From assembly GCF_004366075.1 (NCBI RefSeq), contig NZ_SODU01000004.1:616839-680838 (forward strand): a stretch of 64,000 nucleotides of DNA, read 5' to 3'. Below are positions 48,237 to 57,445 of the stretch, in pieces. How positions within the stretch are numbered: position 1 is the first letter of the stretch; each line of letters opens with the position of its first letter. The translations under genes and the position numbers were made by a program. The notes below the pieces were generated by a model. That model was given only the letters and a program-made list of their open reading frames with translations, ran no database searches and was not told the origin of the DNA. Source of the stretch: Kribbella pratensis. Lineage in GTDB: Bacteria; Actinomycetota; Actinomycetes; Propionibacteriales; Kribbellaceae.

Positions 48237-50993
48237 CTAGGTCAGAGTCTCCGTACCCAGGGCAAGCCGGGTGGCGATCTCTTTGCGGGAAGCGATGCCA
48301 AGCTTCGAGTACACCTTGCGGAGGTGCCAATCCACGGTGTGCGGGCTCAGGAACAATCTGGCGCCGATCTCAGGATTCGTGAGCCCGTCGCCGGCAAGCT
48401 GAGCGATCTGCGCCTCCTGGGCAGTGAGGGCGGAGCGACTCGCGACATTGCGTTCACGTACCTTCGCCCCCGTGCCCCGGAGCGCGCGACGTGCGCGTTC
48501 GGCGAACCCGCCGGCGCCGAACTGGGTCAACATCTCATGAGCGCGCGTGAGTTGCACCCGAGCGTCCACGCGGCGGTTCTTCCGTTGCAGCCACTCGCCG
48601 TACAAGAGATGCGTACGGGCCAGAGTCACGCGAACTCGGGTCTGGGCGAGCCGATCGATTGCCTCTCGATAGAGGTCCTCGGCAGCGATGCCGTCGCTCA
48701 GGAGAGCACGCGAGTACGCCTCCACGCCGAGCGCCCAGTCGGTGTTGCTTGCCCGGGCTGCCTCCGACAGCTGCTCGAGCGCATCGCCCGCGACCTCAGG
48801 AGCGCCGCTGTGCGCAGCGGCCTCGATCAGCTCTGCCAAGGCCCATCGCGGCGCGCCGAATTCCTCCTGGTATCGGGCCGCGGCCCGGGCCGCACTCAAC
48901 GCTTCCTCCCACCGGGCAAGGCCGTTGCACAGGACCGCGTGGTGACAGTTTGCGACGGTGACCCCGAGCCCCTGTCCGTGCAACGTGCCCTGGTTCACGG
49001 TGGCATCGATCAGCGCGGCTGCCTCGCGTTCGCGACCTCGAACGGCGGCCAGCGCCAGAGCTCCGAACGGCGGTTGGATTGTTCCGGTCGCCGTACTCAC
49101 CGTTCGGACCTCATCGACCACCGCCGCCGCAGTCGCCAGCTCACCGGCGAAAACATGCACAACCGCGGACGAGTCGAGGGCCAGAGGAAGCTCGCTGAAC
49201 GCGCCAGCGCGACGGATGATGGCCACGTGTCGAGTCGTGACCATCTGCCAGCGCTCGAGATCCCAAAGATCTGCCGCAATGACCCCGGCGAGCAAGAGCC
49301 AGCGCAGCAACTCCTGGGTCGGCAAGTCACCGGTACAGAACGACGTGAGAACCCGTTCGATCATCGGTATCGAGGCTGTGTAGCCATCCGTGAGACGCAC
49401 GGCCAACGCATCCAGCAGCTCGTCGGTGGCGCGCGGCAACTGCGACGGCGGCGCACCGCGTGCAGCCGTCGCCACCTCCCGCCCACCTGGGTTCCGCGCA
49501 AGGTGACCGGAGAAGATCACCGCTGAGACCGCTTCCAAATAGGTGTCACGGGCGAGCACTACGTCGAGTTGCTCGAGCCTACGAGCTGCTGCGAGCAGCA
49601 ACGGAGGAGCTTCCATGCCGCGGCCTTGCGCAAAAGCAAGTCCGGCACGCAGGACATCGATCCGAGCGCGCGTGAGCTCGTCGGGCGCATCTGCGCTCGC
49701 CGTCGCAAGGAGATCGGCCGCTGATCCGAACGACCCGGCTTGGAACTTCGCTTGTGCAGCTTCCAGCGCACGCTTCGAACGCTGGCCAGGATCTTGCGTC
49801 AGCTCTGACGCGCGCTCGAGTAACGCGGCGACCGCCACAATGCCACCCCGCGCCCGTGCCCGTACTGCGGAGCGCTCGAGCTCCGCTGCGACGTCCTCAT
49901 CAGGACCGGTGGCGGCTTGCGCACGATGCCAGGCCTGCCGATCGGGATCGATGTCAGGATCGATCGATTCCGCCAACGCCCGATGCGCGGTCCGGCGGTC
50001 CTTCGAAGATGCGACGCGGTACGCCGCCGAGCGAACCAGCGGATGCCGGAACCGCACCCGTGAGTCGAGAGTCATCAGTTCCGAGGCGTTCGTGGCCGCG
50101 GCGTCCACATCGACCCCCAGACGCTCGGCTGCCCGGCGCAACAACTCGACGTTACCCACCGGTTCGGCGGCGGCGACGAACATGAGAGATCGAGTCTGGG
50201 GAGGAAGCGATTCGATCCGGCGGACGAACTCCCGCTCGATCTGCGTCGACAGTTGCCCGGCCTCCGCATCGGCGAAGCGGCCGGCCAGTTCCGTCGTGGC
50301 CCATCTGCGCGGCAGTTCGAGTAGAGCCAGCGGATTGCCTCCCGCCTCAGCGATGATGCGGTTACGCACCCACTGGTCCAGCGGATCGGTGACGGCCGCG
50401 TCCAGAAGTGCTCGGGAGTCGCGCTCGGGCAGCCCCCGCACCGGCAACTCCGGGAGACCCGCGAGCATTTCGTACGACGTGGGTTCACGGACTGCGAAGA
50501 CGAGCGCGACCGACTCCGCGAGGAGCCTGCGGCCGACGAACCCCAACGTCAGTGCGGATGCATGATCCAGCCACTGCGCATCATCGACCACACAGACCAG
50601 CGGCTGGTTCCCTCCTGCATCCGCGAGCAGGCTCAGAGTGGCTAGGCCGACAAGGAACCGGTCCGGCGCAATCCCTGCGCGGAGGCCGAACGCCGCACCG
50701 AGCGCGTCTCGTTGTGGCCCCGGAAGGTGGTCCAAACCAGCGAGCAGCGAAGAACAGAGCTGGTGCAGTCCTGCATATGACAGCTCCATCTCCGACTGAA
50801 TGCCGGCAACCCTCACAATCCGGCATCCGGCAGAAGCCTCCATCAGATAATTCAGCAGTTCGGTCTTGCCGATCCCCGCCTCGCCACGCAGAACCAAGGC
50901 CGCGCTGCGCCCAGCCCTGACGCCTCCCAGGAGGTCATCCAGGACCCGACACTCATCTCGCCGCCCAACCAGTCCGGCCCCCGCAGGTGCCAC
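48237..50993 (-). CDS. Large LuxR-family (LAL) ATPase regulator, paralogue
   Basis: A 918-residue LAL regulator closely like its neighbour: Walker A RGEAGIGKTELL, ESEMELSYAGLHQLC-type segment, Walker B VCVVDDAQWLD and C-terminal HTH (LTAQEAQIAQLAGDGLTNPEIGARLFLSPHTVDWHLRKVYSKLGIASRKEIA). GTG 50993 is the first in-frame start; no good RBS is seen. Transcribed toward the cupin; a TGTGACACA stands at 48201 just after its end. Repeated family-long similarity suggests tandem duplication. Confidence 0.9.
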   Translation of the reverse strand: MAPAGAGLVGRRDECRVLDDLLGGVRAGRSAALVLRGEAGIGKTELLNYLMEASAGCRIVRVAGIQSEMELSYAGLHQLCSSLLAGLDHLPGPQRDALGAAFGLRAGIAPDRFLVGLATLSLLADAGGNQPLVCVVDDAQWLDHASALTLGFVGRRLLAESVALVFAVREPTSYEMLAGLPELPVRGLPERDSRALLDAAVTDPLDQWVRNRIIAEAGGNPLALLELPRRWATTELAGRFADAEAGQLSTQIEREFVRRIESLPPQTRSLMFVAAAEPVGNVELLRRAAERLGVDVDAAATNASELMTLDSRVRFRHPLVRSAAYRVASSKDRRTAHRALAESIDPDIDPDRQAWHRAQAATGPDEDVAAELERSAVRARARGGIVAVAALLERASELTQDPGQRSKRALEAAQAKFQAGSFGSAADLLATASADAPDELTRARIDVLRAGLAFAQGRGMEAPPLLLAAARRLEQLDVVLARDTYLEAVSAVIFSGHLARNPGGREVATAARGAPPSQLPRATDELLDALAVRLTDGYTASIPMIERVLTSFCTGDLPTQELLRWLLLAGVIAADLWDLERWQMVTTRHVAIIRRAGAFSELPLALDSSAVVHVFAGELATAAAVVDEVRTVSTATGTIQPPFGALALAAVRGREREAAALIDATVNQGTLHGQGLGVTVANCHHAVLCNGLARWEEALSAARAAARYQEEFGAPRWALAELIEAAAHSGAPEVAGDALEQLSEAARASNTDWALGVEAYSRALLSDGIAAEDLYREAIDRLAQTRVRVTLARTHLLYGEWLQRKNRRVDARVQLTRAHEMLTQFGAGGFAERARRALRGTGAKVRERNVASRSALTAQEAQIAQLAGDGLTNPEIGARLFLSPHTVDWHLRKVYSKLGIASRKEIATRLALGTETLT

Positions 50994-51185
50994 CGATCGA
51001 GAGTACTGCGAGCCAAGCCGACACGTCTTCGGTTCCGGCCACGATGCATCAGGTCAATGCCACCGACTCACCGCGCACAACGTCGTGACCTCCGGACGAT
51101 CGCCTGAGCGTCGCTCGACATCGGTGGCCGAAATGGTGGGGCATCGGTCCTGGCGGCCAGACTGCGACATCGACAAGATCGAGGC

Positions 51186-52181
51186 ATGTCAGGTACACGC
51201 CATGTGCTGGTGCTGGTGGTCGACGGGGTTCACTCGTTGAATGTGTTTGGCCCGCTCGAGGTGTTTCATGGTGCGTCCATCGAGGTGCCCGGGGCGTATG
51301 ACGTGCTCTTGGTCGGCCCGAGCGATGGAGGAATCGTCCGAACGGACACGGGGGTCCCGCTGGGCGTCGCTCCGCTGCCTGAACCGCCGCCGCGGCATGA
51401 CACGCTAGTGATTGCGGGCGCTGCGGGTATGGTCGCGGGCGTCGTCGATCCGGAGGTCGTCGACTGGGTTGCCCGAGCCTCCCGGCGCGCGCGCCGGACC
51501 GTGTCGGTTTGCACCGGCGCCTTCGTGTTGGCGTCTGCGGGTGTGCTTGATGACCGGCCGGCGGTTACTCACTGGGAGTATTGCGCGGAGCTTCAACGTC
51601 GCTTTGAGGACGTGCGAGTTGATGCCGACCCGGTGTTCATCAACGACGGCGACGTGTGGACGTCGGCCGGAAGTACGGCGGGCATCGACCTCTCGCTGGC
51701 GTTGGTGGAGCAGGACTTGGGGCCGAGGGTCGCGGTTGCGACGGCGCGCCGGCTGGTGATGTTTCTCAAGCGGCCCGGCGGCCAGTCGCAGTTCAGTCGC
51801 GCTCTGTCGGCCCAGCAGGCGGCGCGGAACGAGTTGCGGGATTTACAGGCCTGGATCACCGGTCACCTCGACGGCCACCTCACCGTCCCGGTACTCGCCG
51901 AACGCGCGGCGATGAGTGAGCGCTCGTTCACGAGAGCCTTTCAGCGTGAGATCGGGCAGAGTCCGGCGGCGTACATCGAAGATCTGCGGATCGAGCGCGC
52001 GAGGGATCTTCTCGAGGACGGTGCACACTCACTCGACCTGGTTGCGCACGCGGTTGGCTTCGCCAGCCAGGAGGTGCTGCGCCGCGCCTTCCAGCGTCGC
52101 TTGGGTGTCTCACCTTCCGCCTACCGAGACCGCTTCGGCGCTCATGGTCTGTCGGATGCCAGCGACCGCTTTCCGCCGTAG
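51186..52181 (+). CDS. GlxA-type AraC regulator with DJ-1/PfpI domain
   Basis: A 331-residue protein: N-terminal DJ-1/PfpI-like domain (about 5-175) with the nucleophile-elbow-like Cys in VSVCTGAFVLASAG, and C-terminal AraC HTH (about 225-320: LTVPVLAERAAMSERSFTRAFQREIGQSPAAYIEDLRIERARDLLEDG...HAVGFASQEVLRRAFQRRLGVSPSAYRDRF). It probably regulates the MFS and SnoaL genes downstream. Divergent from the LAL regulator. The 231-bp space to the MFS gene holds nothing clear. Confidence 0.92.
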   Translation: MSGTRHVLVLVVDGVHSLNVFGPLEVFHGASIEVPGAYDVLLVGPSDGGIVRTDTGVPLGVAPLPEPPPRHDTLVIAGAAGMVAGVVDPEVVDWVARASRRARRTVSVCTGAFVLASAGVLDDRPAVTHWEYCAELQRRFEDVRVDADPVFINDGDVWTSAGSTAGIDLSLALVEQDLGPRVAVATARRLVMFLKRPGGQSQFSRALSAQQAARNELRDLQAWITGHLDGHLTVPVLAERAAMSERSFTRAFQREIGQSPAAYIEDLRIERARDLLEDGAHSLDLVAHAVGFASQEVLRRAFQRRLGVSPSAYRDRFGAHGLSDASDRFPP

Positions 52182-52412
52182 CGGCGGCTGTACCCCTCGG
52201 TAGTAGCCAGGGGGCCACGCGGCGTTTCGGCGCCGCAGAGAACCAACCCGGCCTGTGTCGCCTGCCGGCACGAGTCGTACTGCAGCGAGTCACGTGTGGC
52301 CGGTTGCTGCCCGAAATCGTCCCCAGCGCACCGCTGGTACCTCGTCCGGGAGCAGATTCCCTCTGTCCGGATGCACGTTCCGTCATGTCTTGCCTGTAGC
52401 CGAGGAGTTTCG

Positions 52413-53993
52413 ATGAATGCTGAGGGTGCTCGTCCCCGAGCGGGGCGGCGCGAATGGGCAGGTCTGGCCGTGTTGTCGCTGCCCGCGCTGCTGATCGCGA
52501 TGGACGCCAGTGTGCTCAACCTTGCCGTCCCGGCACTGAGCCGGGAGATGCGGCCCAGCAGCGTCGAAGTGCTCTGGATCCTCGACGCGTACACGTTCAT
52601 GGTGGCCGGTTTCCTTGTCACGATGGGAGCTCTCGGCGATCGGATCGGCCGTAGGCGCCTACTCACGATCGGCGCGACGGGCTTCGGAACGGCTTCACTG
52701 CTCGCGGCCTACTCCGGGAATCCACAGACGCTGATCCTGGCCCGCCTGCTGCTCGGCGTGGCCGGTGCGACCCTCGCGCCGTCCACCTTGGCCCTGATCA
52801 GAAACATGTTTCAGGACTCGCAGCAGCGGGCCCTGGCGATCGGAGTGTGGGCGGCGAGCCTTTCCGCGGGCGGTGCGATCGGGCCCGTCGTCGGCGGTGC
52901 GATCCTTCAGTCCTTCCGGTGGGGCGCAGTGTTTCTGCCCGCCGTGCCAGTCATGGCCCTACTGCTCCTGACGGCACCACGCCTCATTCCCGAATACCGG
53001 GATCAGCACGCTCCACAGCTGAACGTGCTCAGCGTGGCGATCTCACTTGCCGCGGTGCTGCCTGTCGTTTACGGACTCAAGCAGGTCGCGCAGGACGGGG
53101 GAAGTTGGCCCGCTGCGGTTGCGATCCTCGCCGGAGTGCTGATGGGCGTGGCGTTCCTCCGACGCCAGCGCACGCTGAAGGACCCGCTGCTCGACACCAA
53201 GATGCTTCGCATGCCCGCTGTGAGCCTGTCGTTGCTCGCGAACTTGATCGGGTTCCTGGTGTTGTTCGGGATCTCCCTGTTCGCCGCGCAGTACCTCCAG
53301 CTCGTCCTAGGTATCGACGCGCTCCAGGCCGGGCTCTGGATGCTTCCGCTGTTCGCCGGATTCATCGTGGGCTCGCTACTCACGCCGTTGGCCAGGCGCC
53401 GCATCCGCGCGACCCCGCTCATGATCACTGGACTACTTGTCGCCACGGCAGGCTTCGCCGTGCTGACCCGGGTCGGCACAGACCGTGGTCTCGTCGTACT
53501 CGCTCTCGGCTCGGCGCTGCTGTCGGTGGGACTGGCGCCGGTGTTCACGCTCGTCACCACCATCACGGTCGAATCGGTGCCACCAAGCCGGGCAGGCTCG
53601 GCCGCAGCCATGTCCGAAACCAGCACCGAACTCGGTGCAGCGCTCGGTGTCGCCCTACTCGGGTCGGTCGGAACGGCCGTCTATCGGGCACACGTTTCCG
53701 CGGCAGCGCCGGCGGGCCTTCCGGCGAAGGTCTCGGCCGCGGCACACGACAGCCTCGGTGCCGCACTGGACGCAGCCCAAACCCTTCCCGGCGACACAGG
53801 CGCAGCGTTGGCAGACGCGGTACGAGCGGCGCTCGTCGATGCCCTGCACGCCGTATCGCTGGTCAGTGCCATCGCGCTACTCGTGCTCGCCTTCGTCGTC
53901 GGTGTGCTACTGCGGCCGCCGCGAGAAGTCGCCGACGTCGACCCCGGCGGGACCGCTGAAGCAGACCTCGCCGCGCCCGCAGACGTCAACTGA
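52413..53993 (+). CDS. MFS multidrug transporter (DHA2/EmrB-QacA type, 14 helices)
   Basis: A 526-residue transporter with motif A GALGDRIGRRRLL and motif C AGGAIGPVVGGAI and about 14 helices (QacA/EmrB subfamily). LPALLIAMDASVLNLAVPAL is the D-containing first helix. Effluxes cationic or toxic compounds by proton antiport. ATG 52413 with GAGGAG. Follows the GlxA-type AraC gene on the same strand, and 62 bp before the SnoaL gene. Confidence 0.92.
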   Translation: MNAEGARPRAGRREWAGLAVLSLPALLIAMDASVLNLAVPALSREMRPSSVEVLWILDAYTFMVAGFLVTMGALGDRIGRRRLLTIGATGFGTASLLAAYSGNPQTLILARLLLGVAGATLAPSTLALIRNMFQDSQQRALAIGVWAASLSAGGAIGPVVGGAILQSFRWGAVFLPAVPVMALLLLTAPRLIPEYRDQHAPQLNVLSVAISLAAVLPVVYGLKQVAQDGGSWPAAVAILAGVLMGVAFLRRQRTLKDPLLDTKMLRMPAVSLSLLANLIGFLVLFGISLFAAQYLQLVLGIDALQAGLWMLPLFAGFIVGSLLTPLARRRIRATPLMITGLLVATAGFAVLTRVGTDRGLVVLALGSALLSVGLAPVFTLVTTITVESVPPSRAGSAAAMSETSTELGAALGVALLGSVGTAVYRAHVSAAAPAGLPAKVSAAAHDSLGAALDAAQTLPGDTGAALADAVRAALVDALHAVSLVSAIALLVLAFVVGVLLRPPREVADVDPGGTAEADLAAPADVN

Positions 53994-54055
53994 TCAACCG
54001 AAATCCAGGCGTCCCGTCCGGGGAATCGGAAACCACCAGATCGAAAGGAACCGCC

Positions 54056-54499
54056 ATGACCATGCCCGCAGCCACCGACAGCGCCGCAGAGATCCTGCAG
54101 CGAAACATCACCGCGCTCAACAACCGCGACCTCGAGACCTACCTCAGCAACCAGCACCCCGATGTCACCATCACGCTCCCGGGCGGAGCGCAAGTCCACG
54201 GCCGCGACCAGGTTCGAGCGTCCACGCAGGTGATGTTCGCCGCGTTCCCCGACGGCAAGCTCCAGTTCGGCGAACAGGTTCTCGCGGACGACGCTGCCGC
54301 AACCGAGGTCGTGTTCACCGGCACGCACACCGGCCCGCTGGCGACGCCTGCCGGCGAGGTCCCGCCGACAGGTCGGGCGGTCCGCACCACAACAGTCTCC
54401 ATGCTCCGCTTCCGCGACGGGATGATCCTCACCGAGCGAGTGATCGGTGACGAGCTCGAACTGGCGCGGCAACTCGGGCTCAGCACGCCCAACGCCTGA
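54056..54499 (+). CDS. SnoaL-like/NTF2-fold protein
   Basis: A 147-residue ester cyclase/SnoaL-type cone-shaped NTF2-fold protein: AAEILQRNITALNNRDLETYLSNQHPDV, VHGRDQVRASTQVMFAAFPDG, ATEVVFTGTHTGPLATPAGEVPPTGRAV and FRDGMILTERVIGDELELARQLGL. Such proteins often modify or bind small hydrophobic molecules. GAAAGGAACC before the ATG. Likely co-expressed with the MFS gene. Confidence 0.85.
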   Translation: MTMPAATDSAAEILQRNITALNNRDLETYLSNQHPDVTITLPGGAQVHGRDQVRASTQVMFAAFPDGKLQFGEQVLADDAAATEVVFTGTHTGPLATPAGEVPPTGRAVRTTTVSMLRFRDGMILTERVIGDELELARQLGLSTPNA

Positions 54500-54568
54500 G
54501 CAGATCGATCGTCTGCGGCGCCGTTGAAGCGATCGGCTCCGCGACCGCCCGCGCCTACCGGTCGAGGC

Positions 54569-55027
54569 CTAGCCGCCGTCCGTAGCTGCGGCGATGACCC
54601 TGGTCAGCCGGTCGTGCAGGTCCATCAGCTCGTCGACGTCCATGCCGAGGCGTTCGACGACGGCCGGCGGCACCTGCAAAGCCTTGTCACGCAGCGCCCG
54701 ACCTTCTTCGGTCAGAACGACAGCCAGCGAACGCTCGTCCGACGCTGAACGGTCGCGACGCAGAAGACCGGAGGCTTCCAGACGCTTGAGCAACGGCGAA
54801 AGCGTCGCCGGCTCGAGCTGAAGCATTCCGGACAGATCCTTCACCGAAACCGGCTCGAACTCCCACAGCGCCAACATCACCAGGTATTGCGGATGCGTCA
54901 GGCCCATCGGCTCGAGAACCGGGCGGTACAGCGCGATGACTGTTCGCGCGGCCACGGCCAGGGCGAAACAGACCTGGTTCTCGAGCGCCAGCGGGTTGTC
55001 CGCGGGCGTGATCTTCGTCGCTGCCAT
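54569..55027 (-). CDS. MarR-family regulator
   Basis: A 152-residue MarR protein: VIALYRPVLEPMGLTHPQYLVMLALWEFEPVSVKDLSGMLQLEPATLSPLLKRLEASGLLRRDRSASDERSLAVVLTEEGRAL. It is divergent from a small membrane-protein gene with a 22-bp palindrome in the 57 bp between their starts, which is probably its operator. Typical MarR regulators of this kind (OhrR-like) may sense oxidants or phenols, but Cys that OhrR uses is replaced: there is a C at position 20 in VCFAVAAR. Confidence 0.9.
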   Translation of the reverse strand: MAATKITPADNPLALENQVCFALAVAARTVIALYRPVLEPMGLTHPQYLVMLALWEFEPVSVKDLSGMLQLEPATLSPLLKRLEASGLLRRDRSASDERSLAVVLTEEGRALRDKALQVPPAVVERLGMDVDELMDLHDRLTRVIAAATDGG

Positions 55028-55056
55028 GCCAGGAGCGTACCAACCATATGTAGACT

Positions 55057-55078
55057 AATAGTTAGTACACTAACTATT
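55057..55078. promoter_or_regulatory. 22-bp MarR operator palindrome
   Basis: AATAGTTAGT (55057-55066) and ACTAACTATT (55069-55078) are exact inverted repeats around AC. It lies in a TA-rich island exactly between divergent start codons, a classic MarR operator layout of the OhrR kind. Confidence 0.75.
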
Positions 55079-55084
55079 GGAGCC

Positions 55085-55405
55085 ATGATGGACCAGGCCA
55101 CCGAACGCCGCCCGATACGACGCCGACGCACTCCTCGCCCGATGAACATCGAGACCGTCCAGCGCTGGGTCGTCTCCGCGGTTCTCTTCCACGTCGGCAC
55201 CGTGCCCGCCGTGACGCTGGCCGTCTACAGCATCGGGGTCGCGGCCACCGATTTCGGTCGCGGCATCGGCCTGTGGCTGATGTCCGGGGTGATCGGCGTC
55301 CTCACCGCCGCAGGCATCCTCGCCATCTTCCGCCGCAACCCGCTCTCCCCCTGGCTCCTCCTCGGCATCCTCCCAACCGCCGCCACCGGCTTCTACATCT
55401 TCTGA
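55085..55405 (+). CDS. Small three-helix membrane protein
   Basis: A 106-residue protein (ATG 55085 or 55088, TTGGAG upstream): basic start (RRPIRRRRTPRP), then helices near 28-50 (VVSAVLFHVGTVPAVTLAVYSIGVA), 58-80 (GLWLMSGVIGVLTAAGILAIF) and 87-104 (SPWLLLGILPTAATGFYIF). No family recognised. Divergent from MarR and controlled by its palindrome, so probably a MarR target. Confidence 0.65.
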   Translation: MMDQATERRPIRRRRTPRPMNIETVQRWVVSAVLFHVGTVPAVTLAVYSIGVAATDFGRGIGLWLMSGVIGVLTAAGILAIFRRNPLSPWLLLGILPTAATGFYIF

Positions 55406-55592
55406 CCCACCTGAGTGCTCACCCGCTGAAGCCAGCGCCGCTGGCAATGGACGGGTCTCCACTGACGAGGCCATCCTGGTGCCGCCACGGCCGACATCGC
55501 CCTGCACGAGGACAATCCTGGACACTGCGACAGCGGATCGAGGACCTTCACGACTGGCCCAGCAGTTTCGCAGCCGTCGGGATCGGGCCCTG

Positions 55593-55739
55593 GATGTGCA
55601 CTGTCACAACTTCAATGCGCACGACCTGCCGGTGCGGGGGTTTGTCCGGCACGTGGCGAACGTCCTGGAGAGCGATGGTCAGGTGCCCGGTGCGATCGCG
55701 CAGGCTGACACGCAGACTCAACTGCCCTCGCGCTTCTGA
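55593..55739 (+). pseudogene. Remnant of an amidohydrolase (metal-dependent hydrolase) N-terminus
   Basis: The frame reads DVHCHNFNAHDLPVRGF, the metal-binding start (HxH) of a class of amidohydrolases, then stops after another 30 residues. No body of such an enzyme (about 400-600 residues) follows, and the preceding text is out of family. Start-region scrap only; the gap 55406-55592 shows nothing else. Confidence 0.5.
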
Positions 55740-56001
55740 TACGCGTCCGTGTACAGCGCTTCCTGTTCGGTGCCGTCGGCAAGCATCGTGTACGTGCTGC
55801 GACCGTGGATCAACGCTACATCGCCGAGGATGCGGACCTTGACGTCATGGACGGTCGAAGACTTCGTCGTACAGACTCCGGGCGTCGTTGAAGGTCCGCG
55901 GCTTGGCGATGTACATCGCTGGCCTGATCGGCCTCGACGTAGGCGAGGTTCAGTCGTTCGAGGGTCGCAAGGTCCTCGGCCGGCCGCATGGTGTCGCTCA
56001 T
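55718..56001 (-). pseudogene. Frameshifted SnoaL/DUF4440-like gene
   Basis: From 56001 the minus strand reads MSDTMRPAEDLATLERLNLAY then VEADQASDV, the N-terminus of a DUF4440/SnoaL protein. The frame then loses homology and stops at 55816; in another frame downstream VKVRILGDVALIHGRSTY appears, the family's C-terminal strand, ending TDAYQKREGS at 55718. The middle (about 20-30 residues) is missing, so a deletion plus frameshift disrupted the gene. Confidence 0.6.
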
Positions 56002-56218
56002 TTCCTGCCTCTTCTGTGTCCGGTCCGCTAGTGGTCACAGGTGTGTCGGGCAAACGATGAGTTTCGGTCCGGCAGGACGTCTTACCGACACGCACGACTC
56101 GTTCCTGCGCCACTGCAGGTAAGACACCACAACGGGATCGACGCTGATCAGAGGTACGAGGACGCCATGGCGGCACTGCGTGGCGCGGGGCGATCGACCT
56201 GGAGAGAGGCACAGCTCG

Positions 56219-57445
56219 ATGCACGACGTGGCACCGGTAATCAATTTGCACCGCCGGGACGGGACGCTCACGCCGGCGTTCGTCTCCGCGGTGATCGCCG
56301 TGGTGGCGACGTTCTCCGCGGTAGGGTCGACGATCCCGCTGTTCAACATCTACCGCGCCGAGGAAGGGTTCACCAACGCCGACATCTCGCTGACCGTCGT
56401 CGCCTACTCCGCCGCGACTCTCAGCACACTGCTCGTCCTGGGACGACTGTCCAATTACGTGGGCCGACGGCCGCTCGCGATCGCCGGCCTCGGACTGCTC
56501 GTACTGGCTTGCCTACTGCTCCTGAACGTGCACGACATCGGCATCCTGATTGCCGGCAGGCTCCTGATGGGCCTCGGCGCCGGGCTGGGAAGCAGCACTC
56601 TCACCGCCTACATCGTCGACGCTGCGCCGACCCGGCCGGCCTGGCTGGCCTCCGTTGCTTCCAGCCAGACAGTCATGCTCGGTCTGGCCGTCGGGGCCAT
56701 CGCGTCCGGTGCCTTGGTGCAGTTCGGGCCGTGGCCACGTGACCTCATCTACCTGGTAGTCATCGGCCTGCTTCTGGTGTCCGCCGGGCTCGTCGCGATC
56801 AGCCCGGAGACCGTGACCTCATCGCCGGGCGGTTGGCGATCACTGCGCCCGAGCGTTCGCCTACCGGTCCGTGTCAGGCATCTGCTGCCCGTCGCGGCCG
56901 CCGTGTTCCTGGCCACCTGGGCGACCGGCGCCTTCTACCAGGCCTTCGTGCCCGCACTGGTCGAGGACCAACTACACACCGCCAATTCACTCATCCTCGG
57001 CCTGGTGTTCGCTGGTTACATGGGCCCCAGCGCCCTGGGCGCTCCCCTCGGCGGCCGATTCTCACCGGCAGCAGCGCAACGCCTCGGCATGATCACCTTC
57101 CTGGTCGGGTGGATCGGCATCATCATGGCGATCGCCACCGGAACACTGCTGCTGTTCATCGCCGCAACCGTCATCGGAGGCGCCGGTCAAGGCATCGCCA
57201 TCAGCGCGGCCACCCGGGGTCTGCTGTACGGCAGCACCCTGTCCGACCGAGCACCGATCTTTGCGGTGGTGTATCTGCTCAGCTACAGCGGCGCGACCGT
57301 TCCCAGCCTCATCTCCGCCCGACTCTCCGGCATCTTCTCCGTGCCACACATTTCCCTCGGGTACGGCGGGCTCGCCCTCGTCGCCACGCTGTTCACCGTC
57401 TTCGCCGCACGTGACCCGCAACCATGGCGTGAAAGGCTGAGTTGA
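56219..57445 (+). CDS. MFS transporter
   Basis: A 408-residue, 12-helix MFS protein: GRLSNYVGRRPLAIAGL is motif A, GLGAGLGSSTLTAYIVDAAP is motif B/C-like. LVLGRLSNYVGRR resembles the Bcr/CflA drug-transport branch. Start ATG 56219 with AGAGAGG upstream. Its stop overlaps the ATG of the next gene (TGATG), giving coupled expression with a small GNAT-type protein. Substrate unknown. Confidence 0.88.
   Translation: MHDVAPVINLHRRDGTLTPAFVSAVIAVVATFSAVGSTIPLFNIYRAEEGFTNADISLTVVAYSAATLSTLLVLGRLSNYVGRRPLAIAGLGLLVLACLLLLNVHDIGILIAGRLLMGLGAGLGSSTLTAYIVDAAPTRPAWLASVASSQTVMLGLAVGAIASGALVQFGPWPRDLIYLVVIGLLLVSAGLVAISPETVTSSPGGWRSLRPSVRLPVRVRHLLPVAAAVFLATWATGAFYQAFVPALVEDQLHTANSLILGLVFAGYMGPSALGAPLGGRFSPAAAQRLGMITFLVGWIGIIMAIATGTLLLFIAATVIGGAGQGIAISAATRGLLYGSTLSDRAPIFAVVYLLSYSGATVPSLISARLSGIFSVPHISLGYGGLALVATLFTVFAARDPQPWRERLS

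Noticed and set aside
45854..49526. Long plus-strand frames opposite both LAL regulators
   Set aside because: Both regulators have clear Walker and HTH motifs on the minus strand; the opposite frames are low in family-like text.
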